The notes beneath the pieces are model-generated. The model searched no databases and was not told the origin of the DNA. It saw only the letters and a program-made list of their open reading frames with translations. A stretch of DNA of 64,000 nucleotides, from positions 1 through 64,000 of the forward strand of contig NZ_POQT01000007.1 in assembly GCF_002938435.1 (NCBI RefSeq), given 5' to 3'. Source of the DNA: Blastococcus saxobsidens (GTDB taxonomy: Bacteria; Actinomycetota; Actinomycetes; Mycobacteriales; Geodermatophilaceae). Shown here in pieces: positions 25,014-36,082 of this stretch (position 1 is its first letter; the number at the start of each line of letters is the position of its first letter). A program made the position numbers and the translations under genes.

Positions 25014-26508
25014 GGCCGACACCCGGGGGCACCGCGCTGCGGGGCCCCGGTCACCGGCTCCCCCGCGTGCGGATGAACCGGTGGCCCGACGTGCCGCAGC
25101 GACGAGCGAGACGACATCGGTGCGGCGACTGCTCCCGGCGGTGCCGGTGAAACGGTCGGCCGCCCACCCCTCTGCGGCGGCTCCGTCCGCACGTCCCGTC
25201 ACCTGGCGCGTGCGAGCGCTGGTGGCTGCGGTCCTGGCCGGGACCGTCCTCCTGCAGCCGGCGGCCCCCGTCTTCCTCTGGGACGCCTCCGGTTACTGGA
25301 ACGGCACGCAGTCGGTCCTCCGCGGCGGCAGCACCTTCGAGGCCGGATACCTCTCGCTCCGCGGCGTGCTGACCTCGTTCGTCTACCTCCCGGCCGCGGT
25401 GCTGGTGGAGCTGACCTCCGACTCCCTGGCCGGTGTCGCCGTGCTGGCGCAGAACGCGGCACTGATCGCGGTCATCGGCGTGGTCCTGCTCCCGCGGCTC
25501 GTCGGGCTCTGGCGACCGGTGACCACCCCGGTGGTTCTCGTCTCGGCCGCGGGCACGGGGGTGGTGCTCCGTGGCTTCGCGCCGTTCCCCCTCATGGACA
25601 TCTGGGTGGCTGCCCTCCTCCTGACCGCGGCGCTGCTCCTCCACGGTCGGTCCCGATGGTGGCTGGTCGCAGCCGGCGCCGCGGCGGGCGCTGCGTTCAA
25701 CATCAGGCCCGCCGCCCTGCTGCCGCTGCTGCTGCTCGCGGCCGCCGTCCTCGTCGCGCGCCGGTCGAGCGGCCTGTGGTTCGCCGCGGGAGCGGTGGGC
25801 GCGCTGGTGCCGCAGTTCCTGCTCAACCGGTGGCGCGGCACCGCCTGGCTGCCCTTCCCGGAGGAGAGCGGCGCGCTCACCGAGCTCCAGGCGTCGTACG
25901 CGGCCTACATCGTCCGGTACGACACGGTCATCGACGACGAGGCCGGGCCGCGGCTGTTCTTCTGCAGCCCGGGCATGGCCGACGCCCTCGAAGGCCGGGC
26001 ACCGACGTCGTTCAGCGAGCTGGCGGTCACCTTCCTGTCGAACTTCCCCCACGCGCTGCTGTTCTCGGCGCAGAAGATCGGCGCGGCGCTGCACTGGCCG
26101 CTGTCGACGCCCTACCGGATCGACGAGCCGGGCCTGGACGGGCTGTTCGCCCTGCTGATCACCACCATCACCGTCGTCGGCGCCGCCTTCCTGCTGCGGC
26201 ACGGTCTCCGCGCCCGCCGAGGGATCGCACTGGAGCAGGTCGCCGTGGGCCTGGTGTGGATCGGCTCGCTGGCGACCCTGGTGACGTCGGCGACCGAGAC
26301 GCGCTTCGCCGTCCTGCTGGTGCTGGTCGGCGTCGCCGGCCTGGCCTCCGTGGCCGACCGCCGGCCGGATCTCGCCCGAGGCGGCTCGGCGCGCCGGTGG
26401 GTGGGCTGGACGCTCCTGGCCATGGTGGCGGTCTACGCCGTCGGGATCAGCGGTCTCGGCCACCCGGTCCCCGGCATCGTGGTCCTCGAGATGTGCACGG
26501 GCGGCTGA
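25006..26508 (+). CDS. Polytopic membrane protein, probable GT-C type glycosyltransferase
   Basis: 500 residues with about ten transmembrane helices after a 65-residue cytoplasmic N-terminus. The first outer loop holds FLWDASGYWNGTQSVL, an Asp-containing motif in the place GT-C enzymes keep a catalytic acid. A long outer loop (about 280-345) carries the conserved-looking RYDTVIDDEAGPRLFFC. It is coupled to the GtrB-like gene by an 8-nt overlap, so it probably transfers the lipid-linked sugar made by that enzyme. Family not recognised with certainty. Confidence 0.7.
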   Translation: MVEADTRGHRAAGPRSPAPPRADEPVARRAAATSETTSVRRLLPAVPVKRSAAHPSAAAPSARPVTWRVRALVAAVLAGTVLLQPAAPVFLWDASGYWNGTQSVLRGGSTFEAGYLSLRGVLTSFVYLPAAVLVELTSDSLAGVAVLAQNAALIAVIGVVLLPRLVGLWRPVTTPVVLVSAAGTGVVLRGFAPFPLMDIWVAALLLTAALLLHGRSRWWLVAAGAAAGAAFNIRPAALLPLLLLAAAVLVARRSSGLWFAAGAVGALVPQFLLNRWRGTAWLPFPEESGALTELQASYAAYIVRYDTVIDDEAGPRLFFCSPGMADALEGRAPTSFSELAVTFLSNFPHALLFSAQKIGAALHWPLSTPYRIDEPGLDGLFALLITTITVVGAAFLLRHGLRARRGIALEQVAVGLVWIGSLATLVTSATETRFAVLLVLVGVAGLASVADRRPDLARGGSARRWVGWTLLAMVAVYAVGISGLGHPVPGIVVLEMCTGG

Positions 26509-26521
26509 GCGACCGGCTCCG

Positions 26522-27534
26522 TCACAGCGTTCGGGCTGCCTCGCCGGTCGCTGGTCCGATGAACAGCTCCAGGACCTGCCGGGCGGCGAGCGCGGGGGTG
26601 AGCTCACCGGCGAGCACCTGCTTCTCGAGATCCGGCACGGCGGCGCGCACGCCGGGGTGCGCCCGCAGCGAGTGCTCGAGCCCGTCGCGCACGAGCTGCC
26701 AGGTCCAGCGCACCTGCTGCGCGCGGCGGCGCTCGTCGAACGCGCCCGACGCCTTGGCCCGCTCCTGGTGCTCGACGAGCTTGGCCCACACCTCGTCCAG
26801 CCCCTCGCCGGAGAGCCCGGCGCAGGTGAGCACCGGCACGTCCCACGGCTCCCCGCGCCCCCGCAGCATCCGGATGGCCGAGGACAGCTCCCGCGCGGCC
26901 TTGCGGGCGTCGGCGGCTGCCGGACCGTCGGCCTTGTTGACGGCGATGACGTCGGCGATCTCGAGGATGCCGCGCTTGATGCCCTGCAACTGGTCGCCGG
27001 TGCGCGCGATGGTCAGGAACAGGAACGAGTCGACCATCTCGGCGACGGTGATCTCCGACTGCCCGACGCCGACGGTCTCCACCAGGACGACGTCGTAGCC
27101 GGCCGCCTCCACCACGACCATCGACTCGCGCGTCGCCTGCGCGACACCACCCAGCGTGCCGGAGGTGGGCGACGGCCGGATGAAGGCGTCCGGATCGACG
27201 GCGAGCCGCGCCATCCGGGTCTTGTCGCCGAGGATCGACCCGCCCGACCGCGCCGACGACGGGTCGACGGCGAGCACCGCCACCTTCGATCCGGCCGCCG
27301 TCAGGTCCACGCCCAGCTGGTCGATGAAGGTCGACTTGCCCACCCCGGGGACGCCGCTGATCCCGATGCGGCGCGCTCCCCCGGCGTGCGGCAGGAGCTC
27401 GACGAGCAGCTCCTGCGCCCTCTCCCGGTGGTCGGCCCGCCGCGACTCCACCAGCGTGATGGCGCGGGCCATCACCCGGCGGTCCCCGGCGAGCACCCCC
27501 TCGACCAGCGCCGGGACGTCGACCTCGCGACCCA

Positions 27535-27535
<1 letters not shown>
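26522..27535 (-). CDS. meaB: Methylmalonyl-CoA mutase-associated GTPase MeaB
   Basis: G3E P-loop GTPase of 337 residues that guards methylmalonyl-CoA mutase and gates cofactor loading. It shows Walker A GVPGVGKST at 61-69, the VLAVDPSSARSGGSILGDKTRM switch region, ETVGVGQSE and the base-recognition NKAD motif. Its ATG shares one base with the mutB stop (TGATG). Last gene of the GCS2-M20-mutA-mutB-meaB operon. Confidence 0.94.
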
Positions 27536-29756
<2,221 letters not shown>

Positions 29757-29760
<4 letters not shown>

Positions 29761-31718
29761 GCCTGGACCTCCAGCTGCTCGTGGACCCTCCGGAGCGCCG
29801 CGAGCGCGTCGCACCCGGCGAAGACGTACCCGTCGACCCCGTCGATCGCGAGGTCGGGCTTGCCGGCCAGCCACACCTGCGTGGCACCGGCCTCCCGCAG
29901 CTCCGTCGCCAGACCGGCGGCCCTCTCCGCGTAGTCCTTGTCGGTGCCGCAGATGCAGGCGACCGTCGTGCCCGCCTCGGCCAGCCCGCTCGCCTCGTCA
30001 CCCGAGGGCGTCGCCAGCCCGCCGGCCTGGAACAGGTTGCCGGCGAAGGTGACGCGGGCCGTGTGCCGGGCGATCGGACCGACGGTGGCCAGGTAGACGC
30101 TCGGCCGGCTGGTCGCGGCGTCGGCCGCGTCGCGCAGCGCCTCGTACTCCTGCGCGGCCCGCACCCGGGGCAGCCCGCCGGTGGGCTGCGGGTCACCTGC
30201 GGCCGACCGCCGCTTCCCAGGAGACACGGCCGGCTGCCGGTCGGGCAGCTTCTCACCGAGGTTCGGGAACTCGCTGACGCCGGTGATGGCGTCCGCGCGG
30301 GTGGCCAGCCGCTTCGCTCGGGCGTCCCACGCCTGCGCGATCCGGTCCCGGACGAGCCCGGAGGCGAGTGCGGCCGACAGCCCGCCGGCCCGCTCGATCT
30401 CGGTGAACCAGTCCCAGGCGGCGCGGGCCAGGTCGTCGGTCAGCGACTCGACGTACCAGGAGCCACCGGCCGGGTCCAGCACCCGCCCGAGGTGCCCCTC
30501 CTCCACCAGCAGGTTCTGCGTGTTGCGCGCGATCCGGCGGGAGAAGGAGTCGGGCAGCCCCAGCGCGGCGTCGAAGGGCTGCACCGTCACGGCGTCCGCG
30601 CCGCCCACGCCGGCGGCGAAGCAGGCGACGGTGGTGCGCAGCATGTTGACCCACGGGTCGCGCTTCGTCGTCATCACCGAGGAGGTGACGGCGTGCTGGC
30701 GCTGGGCGCGGGCCTCGGGCGAGGCGCCGCTGACCTCGCCGACCCGGTCCCAGAGCCGGCGGGCGGCACGGAGGGCGGCGATGGTGGTGAACTGGTCCGC
30801 GGACGCCGAGTAGCGGAACTCCAGCTGGGCGGCGGCCTCGTCGACGGAGAGCCCCGCACCGGTGAGCGCCCGCAGGTAGGCGACGCCCGCGGCCAGCGAG
30901 GAGCCCAGCTCCTCCACGACCGAGGCTCCCGCGTCGGCGAAGACCGTGCCGTCGACGACCACGGTGCGCAGACCGGCATGGGCGGCGGCGCGACGGGCGA
31001 CGTCGGCCAGGCCGGAGAGGTCCTGCTCCTCCCCCGAGGCGGCCTCGACGCCCAGCGGGTCCAGGCCGAGGGAGCCGCCGGGGGCCAGGTCGGTGCGGCC
31101 CTCCACCAGGTCGAGGAACGCCTCGGCGGCCGGCAGCCCGCCGGAGACGCTGACCGGCGCCAGGTCGAGGAGGACGTCGGAGAGGACGTCGCCGAGGGAG
31201 TCGACGGGGACCGCACCCTCGCCGACGACCAGCCACAGCGAGGTGACGCCGTTCTCCAGGTCGGCCGCGATGGCCTCCTTGGTGGTCGTGACGTCGGGGT
31301 GCGCGTGCCGCTGGCGGACGTCCCAGCCGCCGGACGCGCCGCCGTCGGCGCCACCGGCGGCGGTGACCTCGGCCGAGCCGGCCGGGCCGCCACCGGGACG
31401 GGAGCCGCGCACGAACGGCGGCAGGCCGGGGACGCCGACGCCGGCCGGCAGCTCCGCGGCGTCGTCTGCGGTGTACAGCGGGGCGACCGTCACACCGGGC
31501 GCGACCGGCCGGCGCAGCGCGTCCTCGACCGGGTCGGGGAGGTCCTCGCGGCCGGCCTTGCGCAGGACACCGGCGACCAGCTCCCGCCACTGGTCGCGGG
31601 TGACCGCCTCGAACTCGCCCGCGAGCGCGAGGTCCTCGGGGACCTCGTGCTCGGCCGGGACGTCGGCGTCAGTCCCTGCCGGTGCCGGGCCGCTCGCCTG
31701 CTGGTCGGTGGAACTCAT
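29757..31718 (-). CDS. mutA: Methylmalonyl-CoA mutase small (beta) subunit
   Basis: Non-catalytic partner of MutB, 653 residues. It keeps the barrel fold ([57 protein letters not shown]) but the C-terminal domain lacks the DxHxxG cobalamin ligand. A low-complexity Gly/Ala stretch near residues 108-130 and a basic linker near 500-520 are lineage-variable. ATGA overlap with the upstream M20 gene. Confidence 0.93.
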
Positions 31719-33004
31719 CGTCGGTGGGTCTCCTCAACAGATGGGCGGCCAGCAGTGTCCCCAGGCGCGGGGCGGCGCGTGCGAGGGGGTGCCGCCGAGC
31801 CGGTGGCGGACGGCTCGGCGTCCGCCTCGAGCGCCAGCAGCGCCGTCCGGGCCAGCAGCCGGACACCGATCCCGATGGCCCGCTCGTCGACGTCGAAGGT
31901 GCCCCGGTGCAGGTCGAGGGGGGCACCGCCGCCGTGGGTGCCCAGGCGCGCCAGCGCGATCGGCATGACGTCGGCGAACCAGCCGAAGTCCTCGCCACCC
32001 ATGCTCTGCGCGGAGAGCACGACGTTGTCGCCGCCCACCGAGCCGATGGCCGCCGAGCGCAGCAGGGCCACCGCGCGCGGGTCGTTGACCACCGGCGGCA
32101 CGCCGCGGATGTAGTCGACCCCGACCTCCGCACCGGTCGTGGCCGCCACCCGCTCGACCAGCGAGCGCAGCAGCTCCTCGGCGCCCTTCCAGGCGTCGCG
32201 GTCGAGCACCCGGACGGTGCCCCGCAGGGTGCCGCGCTGCGGGATGGCGTTGGCGGCCACCCCCGCGTTCACCGCCCCCCAGACCAGGCTCATCCCGGAG
32301 CGCGGGTCGACCTGACGGGAGAGCAGCCCCGGCAGGTCGGTGATGAGCCGGCCCAGGGCGTCGACCAGGTCCACGGTCATCTGCGGCCGCGCGGTGTGCC
32401 CGCCCGGCCCGGTGAGCGTGACGTCCATGCGGTCGCAGGCTGCGGTGATCGCCCCGGTGCGCAGACCGACCTTGCCGACGGGCACCGACGGGTCGCAGTG
32501 CAGGGCGAAGGCGCGCGAGGCGCCGTCGAGGACGCCCGACGCCACCACCTCGGTCGCCCCGCCGGGCACCGTCTCCTCGGCCGGCTGGAAGACGAACCGC
32601 ACCCGGCCGGGCATCCCGTCCAGCTCGGTGAGCGCCAGCGCCACCCCCAGCACCACCGTGGTGTGCACGTCGTGGCCGCAGGCGTGGCAGAGCCCCTCCC
32701 GGGTGGAGGCGTAGGGCACGTCCTTGAGATCGGCGAGCGGCAGGGCGTCGATGTCGGCCCGGAGCACCACGACCGGCCCGTTCCCGCTGCCCACCTCGCA
32801 CACCAGCCCGGTGCCGGTGGGCAGCCGGCGCGGCCTGAGCCCGGCCGCGCGCAGCCGCTGCTCGATGAAGGACGTCGTCTCGAACTCGGCGAAGGCCAGC
32901 TCGGGGTGGGCGTGCAGGTGGCGTCGGATGGACACCAGGTCGGCGTGGTGGCTGCCGGTCCACTCGTCGACGGCCGCCGCCAGCTTCTCCACGACCGGGG
33001 TCAT
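31715..33004 (-). CDS. M20-family metallopeptidase / amidohydrolase
   Basis: 429-residue di-metal amidohydrolase of the AmiA/hippuricase type. It has LRADIDALPL, the metal-binding CHACGHDVHTT, QPAEETVPGG with the catalytic/metal Glu pair, a dimerisation lid domain, and MGGEDFGWF near the end. Such enzymes split N-acyl amino acids or related amides; the substrate here is unknown. Mycobacterial amiA1/amiB1 lie between lpdA and deoD, so part of the placement is ancestral. Coupled by ATGA overlaps both to the GCS2 ligase upstream and to mutA downstream. Confidence 0.88.
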   Translation of the reverse strand: MTPVVEKLAAAVDEWTGSHHADLVSIRRHLHAHPELAFAEFETTSFIEQRLRAAGLRPRRLPTGTGLVCEVGSGNGPVVVLRADIDALPLADLKDVPYASTREGLCHACGHDVHTTVVLGVALALTELDGMPGRVRFVFQPAEETVPGGATEVVASGVLDGASRAFALHCDPSVPVGKVGLRTGAITAACDRMDVTLTGPGGHTARPQMTVDLVDALGRLITDLPGLLSRQVDPRSGMSLVWGAVNAGVAANAIPQRGTLRGTVRVLDRDAWKGAEELLRSLVERVAATTGAEVGVDYIRGVPPVVNDPRAVALLRSAAIGSVGGDNVVLSAQSMGGEDFGWFADVMPIALARLGTHGGGAPLDLHRGTFDVDERAIGIGVRLLARTALLALEADAEPSATGSAAPPRTRRPAPGDTAGRPSVEETHRR

Positions 33005-34206
33005 GCCGCGTGCCCGCCCGCGCACTCCGCCGGTCCGGGCACGGAACCCGGGGGCCGGCCCGCCGGCCCGTGCTCGGGGAGGCCGTCCCGCAGCTCGGCC
33101 AGCAGGCTGTCGACGACCGGCACCAGCTCGCCGTCGTGCTCCAGCGCCACGGCGCGCTGCCGCTGGTAGGAGGCCCCCACCGCCAGGATGCGGAGCACGT
33201 CGTCCAGCTCGGCCTCGCACTCCAGCTTCCGGGCCGTGGGCCGCAGCTCCTCCACCAGCTCGGTGATCGCCTCGCGCACCGGCCGGACGGCACCGGTCTC
33301 GTCGACGACGATCTCGGCGTCCAGGCCGTAGCGGACCGCACGCCACTTGTTCTCCCGCACGACCCACTCGGCCGGGCTGGGCAGGGTGTAGCCCCGGTCG
33401 AGCTGGGTGTCGAACTGCTCGACCAGGCACTGCGCCAGCGCGGCGACCGCACCGATCTCGTCGAGGGTCGGCAGCCCGTCGCAGATGCGCAGCTCGACGG
33501 TGCCGAAGTCGGGGTGCGGGCGGATGTCCCACCACACCTCGCGCACGCTCTCGATGGCGCCGGCGTCGATGAGGGTCTCCATGTACGCCTCGAACGCGCC
33601 CCAGTCGGCGAGCCGGAACGGGAGGCCCGCGGTGGGCATCCCCTCGAAGACCTTGGTCCGAACCGATGCCAGCCCGGTGTCGCAGCCCACCCAGAACGGC
33701 GAGGACGACGACAGCGCCAGGAAGTGCGGCACGTACTGGCACAGCGCGTTGACCACCGGGATCACCTTCTCCGGGGCGCGCACGCCGACGTGCACGTGCA
33801 CCCCGAAGATCTGCATCCGGCGGGCCAGCCACTGCATGCGCTCGACGAGCTGGGCGTAGCGCTCCTTCGGGGAGATCTGCTGGCTCTGCCAGTCGGTGAA
33901 CGGGTGCGTGCCGGCGCACAGCAGCCCGAGGCCCCGCTCGTCCGCGGCGGCGACGACCTCGGCCAGCGTGCCGGCCAGGTCGGCCTTGGCCTCGCTCACG
34001 GTGCCGCAGATGCCGGTGATGATCTCCACGGTCGACTGCAGCAGCTCGTGCTTGGCCTTGGGGTGCTCCTCGGCGCCCTCGGGCCGGAGCTCCTCGAGGA
34101 TCTCGACGGCACCGGGCGAGAGCTCGCGCGTCTCCCGGTCGATGAGCTGCAGCTCCCACTCCACACCGAGGCTGGCGCGTTCCGAGCTACGGAAGGGGAT
34201 CTCCAC
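33001..34206 (-). CDS. Glutamate-cysteine ligase family 2 (YbdK-type carboxylate-amine ligase)
   Basis: 401-residue GCS2-type ligase joining a glutamate-like carboxylate to an amine with ATP. Signature pieces are LGVEWELQLID (GxExE), HELLQSTVEIITGIC, FGVHVHVGV and ELRICDG. The physiological product of this branch is usually unknown; weak gamma-glutamylcysteine synthesis has been described for E. coli YbdK. It is first in the operon that ends with the methylmalonyl-CoA mutase genes. The GTG is 7 nt after a TAGACT hexamer, supporting a leaderless start at 34206. The C-terminal 20 residues are proline/glycine-rich. Confidence 0.88.
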   Translation of the reverse strand: MEIPFRSSERASLGVEWELQLIDRETRELSPGAVEILEELRPEGAEEHPKAKHELLQSTVEIITGICGTVSEAKADLAGTLAEVVAAADERGLGLLCAGTHPFTDWQSQQISPKERYAQLVERMQWLARRMQIFGVHVHVGVRAPEKVIPVVNALCQYVPHFLALSSSSPFWVGCDTGLASVRTKVFEGMPTAGLPFRLADWGAFEAYMETLIDAGAIESVREVWWDIRPHPDFGTVELRICDGLPTLDEIGAVAALAQCLVEQFDTQLDRGYTLPSPAEWVVRENKWRAVRYGLDAEIVVDETGAVRPVREAITELVEELRPTARKLECEAELDDVLRILAVGASYQRQRAVALEHDGELVPVVDSLLAELRDGLPEHGPAGRPPGSVPGPAECAGGHAA

Positions 34207-34213
34207 CTCCGGG

Positions 34214-34219
34214 AGTCTA
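34214..34219 (-). promoter_or_regulatory. Candidate -10 box of the GCS2-M20-mutAB-meaB operon
   Basis: TAGACT on the minus strand, 7 nt before the GTG at 34206. It would drive a leaderless polycistronic message of about 7.7 kb. Confidence 0.45.
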
Positions 34220-34445
34220 GAAGGACCACCCTTCCCCCCACCTCTCGCAGGCTCGGGGCGGGACCCTGAAGGGTGGCCGCTCCATCACGTCACGAGGCGG
34301 GCGCAGAGGACCACGTCACCGGGCCGGCCCCGGTGCAGGAACCGCTGCCGGATCGTCCCCTCCGCGGTGGACCCGGCAGCCTCCGGTCGCGGGCCCGTGA
34401 TCTCCGGCGCCCGCCGCGGGCTCCACCCCTCTCCCGGCACTGCGC

Positions 34446-34451
34446 TAGCGT
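34446..34451 (+). promoter_or_regulatory. Candidate -10 box of deoD
   Basis: TAGCGT, 6 nt before the deoD GTG, with no Shine-Dalgarno sequence. The 251-bp divergent gap to the left also holds a CACCGGG/CCCGGTG hairpin (34317-34335) and two CACGTCAC copies; their role is unclear. Confidence 0.45.
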
Positions 34452-34457
34452 CCCCGC

Positions 34458-35267
34458 GTGAGCGAGCACCCGGGCCCCGACCCGATCACCCTGGCCGCGC
34501 AGGCCGCCGACGCGCTGACCGGCAGCCTCGGCGGGGCGCACGACGTCGCCGTCGTCATGGGCTCCGGGTGGGCCCCCGCGGCAGACGCCTTCGGCGACGT
34601 CGCCGGCTCGGTGGCGATCGGCGACCTCCCCGGCTTCGCCGCGCCGACCGTCGTCGGCCACGGCGGCGAAGTGCGCTCGGTACGCGTCGGCGAGCGCAAG
34701 GTGCTGCTCTTCCTGGGTCGCACGCACTACTACGAGGGCCGCGGCGTCGAGCCCGTCGTGCACGGCATCCGCACGGCGGCCGCCGCGGGTGTGACGACGG
34801 TGGTCCTCACCAACGCCGCCGGCGGGCTCGCCCCCGACCACCGGGTGGGCCAGGCCGTCGCGATCTCCGACCACCTCAACCTCACGGCGCGCTCCCCGCT
34901 GGTCGGCGCCGACTTCGTCGACCTCACCGACCTGTACTCCCCGCGGCTGCGCGCGCTGGCCCGCGAGCTGGACCCCACGCTGGTCGAGGGCGTCTACGCG
35001 CAGCTGCCCGGCCCGCACTTCGAGACGCCGGCCGAGATCCGCATGCTCCGCACGATGGGCGCCGACCTGGTGGGCATGTCCACTGCGCTCGAGGCGATCG
35101 CCGCCCGCGCGGCCGGGCTCGAGGTCTTCGGTCTCTCCATGGTCACCAACGCCGCGGCCGGCATCACCGGCGAGCAGCTGGACCACGTGGAGGTGCTCGA
35201 GGCGGGAAAGGCGGCGGCCGGCCGGCTGGGTGAGTTCCTGGTGCAGCTCATCGGGCGGCTGCCGTGA
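34458..35267 (+). CDS. deoD: Purine-nucleoside phosphorylase (PNP/MTAP family)
   Basis: Splits purine (deoxy)nucleosides with phosphate into base and (deoxy)ribose-1-phosphate. 269 residues of the trimeric PNP type: [12 protein letters not shown] with the phosphate-binding serine, [28 protein letters not shown], and the base/ribose site [11 protein letters not shown]...[11 protein letters not shown]...[10 protein letters not shown]. The M. tuberculosis equivalent (Rv3307) has the same neighbours. GTG start; the stop overlaps the next start (GTGA). Confidence 0.93.
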   Translation: MSEHPGPDPITLAAQAADALTGSLGGAHDVAVVMGSGWAPAADAFGDVAGSVAIGDLPGFAAPTVVGHGGEVRSVRVGERKVLLFLGRTHYYEGRGVEPVVHGIRTAAAAGVTTVVLTNAAGGLAPDHRVGQAVAISDHLNLTARSPLVGADFVDLTDLYSPRLRALARELDPTLVEGVYAQLPGPHFETPAEIRMLRTMGADLVGMSTALEAIAARAAGLEVFGLSMVTNAAAGITGEQLDHVEVLEAGKAAAGRLGEFLVQLIGRLP

Positions 35268-36082
35268 GCGGGCCCGTCCTCGTCACCGGCGCGGCCGGCC
35301 GGATCGGGACGGTGCTGCGCGGCGGACTGCCCGAGCGCGGCTGGGCGCTGCGCTGCCTGGACGTCGTGCCGGTGGGCGACGTCCGCCCGGGCGAGGAGCA
35401 CCTGGTCGCCGACGTCACCGACCTCGACGCGATGGTGGACGCGGCCCGTGGCGCCTCGGCGATCGTGCACCTGGCCGGCATCTCCGGGGAGTCGACCTGG
35501 CCGGCGATCTCGCACGCCAACATCGAGGGCACCTACTGCGCGCTGGAGGCCGCCCGCCGGGCGTCGGTCCCGCGCGTGGTCCTGGCCAGCAGCAACCACG
35601 CGACCGGCTACACGCCGCGGCCCGGCGACGGGCTGCTCCGCGAGGAGGACGCCCCACCGCGGCCGGACACCTACTACGGCGTCTCGAAGGTGGCGATGGA
35701 GGCGCTCGGCTCGCTGTACGTCGACCGCTACGGCCTCGACGTCGTCTGCCTGCGCATCGGCAGCGCCTTCACCGAGCCGACGACCACCCGGCAGCTGGCC
35801 ACGTGGCTCTCCCCCGCGGACACCGTCTCGCTGGTCGACGCGGCGCTGACCGCGCCGGCACCCGGGTTCTCGGTCGTGTGGGGCGTCTCGGACAACACCC
35901 GTCGCTGGTGGGACCTCTCGGCCGCCGAGGCGCTGGGGTACCGGTCGGCCGACGACGCCGAGCCCTACGCCGAGGCGCTGATCGAGGCGCACGGCGAGCC
36001 GGACCCGGACCACCCGGTGCACGCCCGGGTGGGCGGGGAGTACACGACGGCCGCCTTCGACGCGGAGAACTTCTCCGCATGA
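35264..36082 (+). CDS. NAD-dependent extended SDR, uronate-dehydrogenase-like
   Basis: 272-residue extended short-chain dehydrogenase. It has the Rossmann motif GAAGRIG at 9-15, the segment SSNHATGY at 109-116, and catalytic Tyr138/Lys142 (YYGVSK), followed by CLRIGSAF. The SSNH..GY and RIG blocks are those of uronate dehydrogenases, which oxidise galacturonate or glucuronate to the lactone, so this is the best guess. The gene lies between deoD and pmmB, coupled to both by overlapping stop-start codons. Substrate not proven; a nucleoside-derived sugar cannot be excluded. Confidence 0.75.
   Translation: MSGPVLVTGAAGRIGTVLRGGLPERGWALRCLDVVPVGDVRPGEEHLVADVTDLDAMVDAARGASAIVHLAGISGESTWPAISHANIEGTYCALEAARRASVPRVVLASSNHATGYTPRPGDGLLREEDAPPRPDTYYGVSKVAMEALGSLYVDRYGLDVVCLRIGSAFTEPTTTRQLATWLSPADTVSLVDAALTAPAPGFSVVWGVSDNTRRWWDLSAAEALGYRSADDAEPYAEALIEAHGEPDPDHPVHARVGGEYTTAAFDAENFSA

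Noticed and set aside
34317-34335. CACCGGG/CCCGGTG hairpin in the deoD/GCS2 gap
   Set aside because: It is short, GC-only and lies between divergent promoters, so it is not a terminator; such hairpins are common by chance at this GC content.
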